This document shows positions 5,202-5,463 of a stretch of DNA of 5,463 nt, in pieces; positions within the stretch are counted from its first letter, which is position 1, and each line of letters starts with the position of its first letter. The notes below the pieces were generated by a model, which was not told where the DNA came from, ran no database searches, and worked only from the letters and a program-made list of their open reading frames with translations. The translations under genes were made by a program, and so were the position numbers. Origin of the DNA: Acidobacteriaceae bacterium (GTDB lineage Bacteria; Acidobacteriota; Terriglobia; Terriglobales; SbA1). The stretch lies in NCBI GenBank assembly GCA_003156615.1, contig PMHI01000664.1, forward strand, positions 252-5,714, in the 5' to 3' direction.

Positions 5202-5463
5202 CTCTCGCCGATAAACAGCGCTTCTTCTTCGACCACTACGGGGTCACCGAAAACGACCTTGAACATTACCTGGCGGCCGCGCTTTCCGCCGGCGGCGACT
5301 ATGCCGACCTTTATTTTGAATATCTCTCCTCCACCTCGCTCATGGTGGATGAGTCCATGGTGAAATCGGCTTCGCAGGGCATTTCCGCCGGCTGTGGCGT
5401 GCGAGTCGTTTCCGGCGAGCGCACCGGCTATGCCTATACCGATGACCTTTCCGCGAGCCGCAT
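5177..5463 (+). CDS. tldD: TldD metalloprotease, N-terminal part (3' partial)
   Basis: Ninety-five codons run to the right edge with no stop. The sequence FFFDHYGVTENDLEHYLAAA, then GGDYADLYFEYLSSTS, ESMVKSASQGISAGCGVRVV and SGERTGYAYTDDLS is the TldD/PmbA N-terminal domain. It compares with E. coli TldD, where an N-terminal segment has DYGDLYFQ, then GVGVRAISGEQTGFAY. TldD pairs with TldE (PmbA) in a cytoplasmic zinc protease that degrades unfolded peptides and matures some peptide products such as microcins. The zinc-binding HExxxH motif lies beyond the window. The frame is open back to a TGA at 5123-5125 with no ATG, and the first in-frame ATG (5341) falls inside the conserved domain. A non-ATG start is therefore needed. 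GTG at 5177 is used here, although its upstream sequence has only a distant GGCGG. TTG at 5189, preceded by GGTGGA, is the alternative. No partner gene is in view. Confidence 0.92.
   Translation, partial: MDKSLHKPSLADKQRFFFDHYGVTENDLEHYLAAALSAGGDYADLYFEYLSSTSLMVDESMVKSASQGISAGCGVRVVSGERTGYAYTDDLSASR

Overview
The window most likely comes from a member of the Acidobacteriota (Terriglobia-like). The evidence is a GC-rich sequence, a secreted S53 (sedolisin/kumamolisin) peptidase with C-terminal Ser/Thr-rich beta repeats of a kind very common in that phylum, and a UvrC-like protein, a DinB protein, a TldD and a decayed nuclease-like gene that all resemble acidobacterial proteins. This assignment rests on recognition of protein style, not on a search.

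Layout. (1) 2-877, plus strand: the 3' part of a UvrC-like protein, cut by the left edge. It keeps the cysteine cluster and UVR motif but stops without the RNase H-like and helix-hairpin-helix half of true UvrC. (2) 909-1400, plus strand, 31 bases later: a DinB-superfamily metal-binding protein with its own ribosome binding site. (3) 1401-1518: a short convergent intergenic region with a strong hairpin that can end transcription from both sides. (4) 1519-4188, minus strand: an 889-residue secreted S53 peptidase with signal peptide, inhibitory pro-domain, complete catalytic residues and three tandem ~100-residue C-terminal domains. (5) 4189-4420: peptidase leader and promoter region, with a small inverted repeat and a degenerate 30-base direct repeat. 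(6) about 4420-4967, minus strand: a broken gene whose pieces lie in two frames, with one in-frame stop and apparent internal deletions. One piece carries a PD-(D/E)XK-like nuclease signature. A further minus-strand open stretch (4983-5201) of unknown origin reaches into the start of the next gene. (7) 5177-5463, plus strand: the N-terminus of TldD, cut by the right edge.

The UvrC-like and DinB genes may be co-transcribed and both families have DNA-damage associations, but a joint function is inference. The peptidase is an independent secreted degradative enzyme. TldD belongs to the TldD/TldE (PmbA) cytoplasmic metalloprotease system, whose partner is not in view. I see no convincing undescribed multi-gene system. 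The most informative part is the 4.4-5.2 kb region of gene decay.
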